A DNA stretch of 64,000 bases from the NCBI GenBank assembly GCA_013396995.1, contig VWZP01010453.1, positions 1-64,000 of the forward strand, in the 5' to 3' direction. The notes under the pieces were generated by a model that made no database searches, was not told the DNA's origin, and saw only the letters and a program-made list of their open reading frames with translations. The position numbers were made by a program, and so were the translations under genes. The stretch is from Dicaeum eximium (Eukaryota; Chordata; Aves; Passeriformes; Dicaeidae). Below, one piece after another: positions 62,066 to 64,000 of the stretch. How positions within the stretch are numbered: the stretch's first letter is position 1; each line of letters opens with the position of its first letter.

Positions 62066-64000
62066 CTGGTCCTTCTTCATGTTCACGTGACTGCTTTTTT
62101 TTTTTTTTTTCACATTTCATGGCTTTGTGAAGTACATTCCACCTTGTCCCAGCATCCCAGCCACATTATCTGTGGGGCCTAGCCATGTCCTGCAATGGGA
62201 CGGTTGGAGCAGGCTGGAACCTTTAATTAGACATTTAACATATATTGTACTAAAAATGTTAATATCTATCATATATATTATTTCTCTGATTTTCCTACTC
62301 TAACTTCTTTTTGTCCCTTTTTTTTTTCTTCTTTTTTTAATGTAAGGAACAGAATGTGTGAGGTATTTTTCCCTCCTTCCATGCATATGTCTATGGTTTT
62401 GCTGTCTTCCAGGAAAAGTTGTTGCTAGAAGAGTTTCCTCCAGTATGCTTTGTAGTCATAGAAATCTCTCAAATTATAACAGGCTAAAATAATAAGATTT
62501 ATATTTTAAAACACACTGTCTCTTTTGAACAAGATTAAATTCTAGTTATGCAAGTAATTTTTTTTGAGAAGTTGCTGGTTATAGAGCAAAAAATGTTGTA
62601 ACTAAAAAATTCTTTTAACTGAAAAAAAAATCAGAACTCAGTTTCTGTAATAAATTTTAAAAAGAACAAATTATAAAAATAAATTTTAAAATATTAATTT
62701 TGATAGTTTTATCATATTTTTGCAAAATAAACAGAAAGTAAGTGATATTTACTTTGGTAGATATTTATTTTGTGAATTTAAAAGAAATCAGATTTGTATC
62801 ACTTTAAACCAACCTTTAGACAGAGAAATCTTTTCTATTTTTCTAAGACTAGCTATGAAGTTTAGGAATCATGATTTTAATAAATGTGCCCCATATAAAA
62901 AGCTTGGAGACACATGAATCCAGAAAAAATATGAACCTGATCCTAATAAATGTTTTCTGGGATTCACAGGTATAATTTAAACACGGCTATTATGTACAAC
63001 TCCAACAGTGCAGCATGTGTTCTAACTTGCAGAGCTCTAGCTTAGAAAAAGGTGACATAGGTAGTTTATTTCCTACTTTTTTTTTCTGCCTACCCTTCAG
63101 TACCAGTCCAGTGTAAATGAGATAACTTTAATTTTTTAAATAATTTGCCCTTCCTGTAGGTTTTAATCTATACTTAACTACATGCAGAAACAGTTTGTTC
63201 TTCTAAGGACTGCATCATAGCAACTTGCATTTTCCCAGATGGAAATTCTGAACAGCTGAGTTTCTGCTGTTTGCTTCCTGGTACAAGGCAAGGCATTTGT
63301 AGATCAAGCAAGCAGCAGATGGAGAACAATTGGAGTATATAATTATTCGGCCTGGACTCCTTTTAAATGGGAAGGCTGAGCTCTATCTATTTGGCTGGGA
63401 AGACAGAGGAATAGAGCAGCACATGGTAGATAAACCTTCCAAAGATCCTTTAAAATAAATCTAGGCAAATATGTGAAATAACTTTGTCAGTTAACAGGGT
63501 CTCTTTTTGTGTGAACTCCAAAATCTGGCAAGTCATTGTCGGTTTGCTTTTGAAGGTTGAGATTAATACACAGCCTACCCAAACACTGCTGTATGAATAA
63601 ACTACATTGATTTCAGTATGTTACCTGAGGACTCCATCTGGTGACTTGCCTTTACTTTGCCAGATTTTGAAAAGCTGCAGCCTTACTATGATCTAATGCC
63701 AAAATATAAAATCCACTGTAGGAAAGTATTAACATGTTGTGATTCTTGCTCTGTGCAAATGAATAATTGAATTCTGTGACTTTTTGAAAATGCCCTCACA
63801 GGAGCATTACATTTTGTAAGCTGACAGCTAATAATAAAACTACGTGCCAAAATCAGTGTCTAGAGAGCCATGATTATTTTCATTAATTATTCAAGATTAA
63901 ATGGACATATGAAGGAAAATACAGAGGGCATCAAAATAGAAGTGGTAAAGTATTATGAGTATTATGAGAAAAATAATCCAAGCAGAATAATTAAAATACC
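62066..64000. other. Unique AT-rich non-coding DNA
   Basis: A T tract at about 62,095-62,110 follows the CR1 fragment. A GC-richer stretch at 62,140-62,220 may be more decayed repeat but could not be assigned. The remainder shows no gene, RNA or mobile element. Confidence 0.6.

Noticed and set aside
1..64000. A new defence system, operon, CRISPR array or other prokaryotic-style system
   Set aside because: The composition, CR1 LINEs, tRNA-derived SINE and ERV LTR show vertebrate nuclear DNA. There are no gene clusters and no regularly spaced repeats.

Overview
This window reads as vertebrate nuclear DNA, most likely from a passerine (songbird-type) bird. It is AT-rich and CpG-poor. It carries CR1-type LINE fragments, the dominant avian retroposon; one tRNA-Ile-derived SINE with a CR1-like tail, a passerine family known as TguSINE1; and pieces of an avian endogenous-retrovirus LTR. 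There are no bacterial-style operons and no dense coding. Open frames are short (the longest is 146 codons), overlap on both strands and show no recognisable domain, so nearly all are chance frames. I could not identify a host protein-coding gene. The window is best described as intergenic or deep-intronic DNA.

Layout. 1-14 kb: unique AT-rich DNA with one compact CpG-dense block (3.03-3.39 kb) and a splice-flanked 21-nt microexon candidate (8.9 kb). 14-27 kb: a 39-bp CR1 tail (14.1 kb), a second CpG-enriched block (17.6-17.97 kb), a 9-bp-unit minisatellite (20.4 kb) and the tRNA-derived SINE (26.9 kb). 27-39 kb: unique DNA, an unrepetitive block at 31.9-32.5 kb, a 60-nt in-frame exon candidate with good splice sites (32.87 kb), three microsatellites (32.99, 34.92 and 38.32 kb) and a 530-bp CR1 carrying decayed ORF2 C-terminal sequence (36.97-37.5 kb). 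39-56 kb: unique DNA, a short antisense CR1 (46.35 kb), a CpG cluster (49.1-49.4 kb), a single undetermined base (49,764) and small local duplications. 56-64 kb: the LTR remnant, whose first section appears inverted relative to the rest (56.9-57.5 kb), and an antisense CR1 about 600 bp long (61.46-62.06 kb).

No genes were found that act together, and I see no evidence for a new biological system. The points most worth a second look are the apparently inverted LTR segment, the three CpG-dense islands in CpG-poor DNA (candidate conserved regulatory elements), and the two splice-flanked exon candidates. Repeat family assignments rest on remembered consensus sequence; no database search was run.
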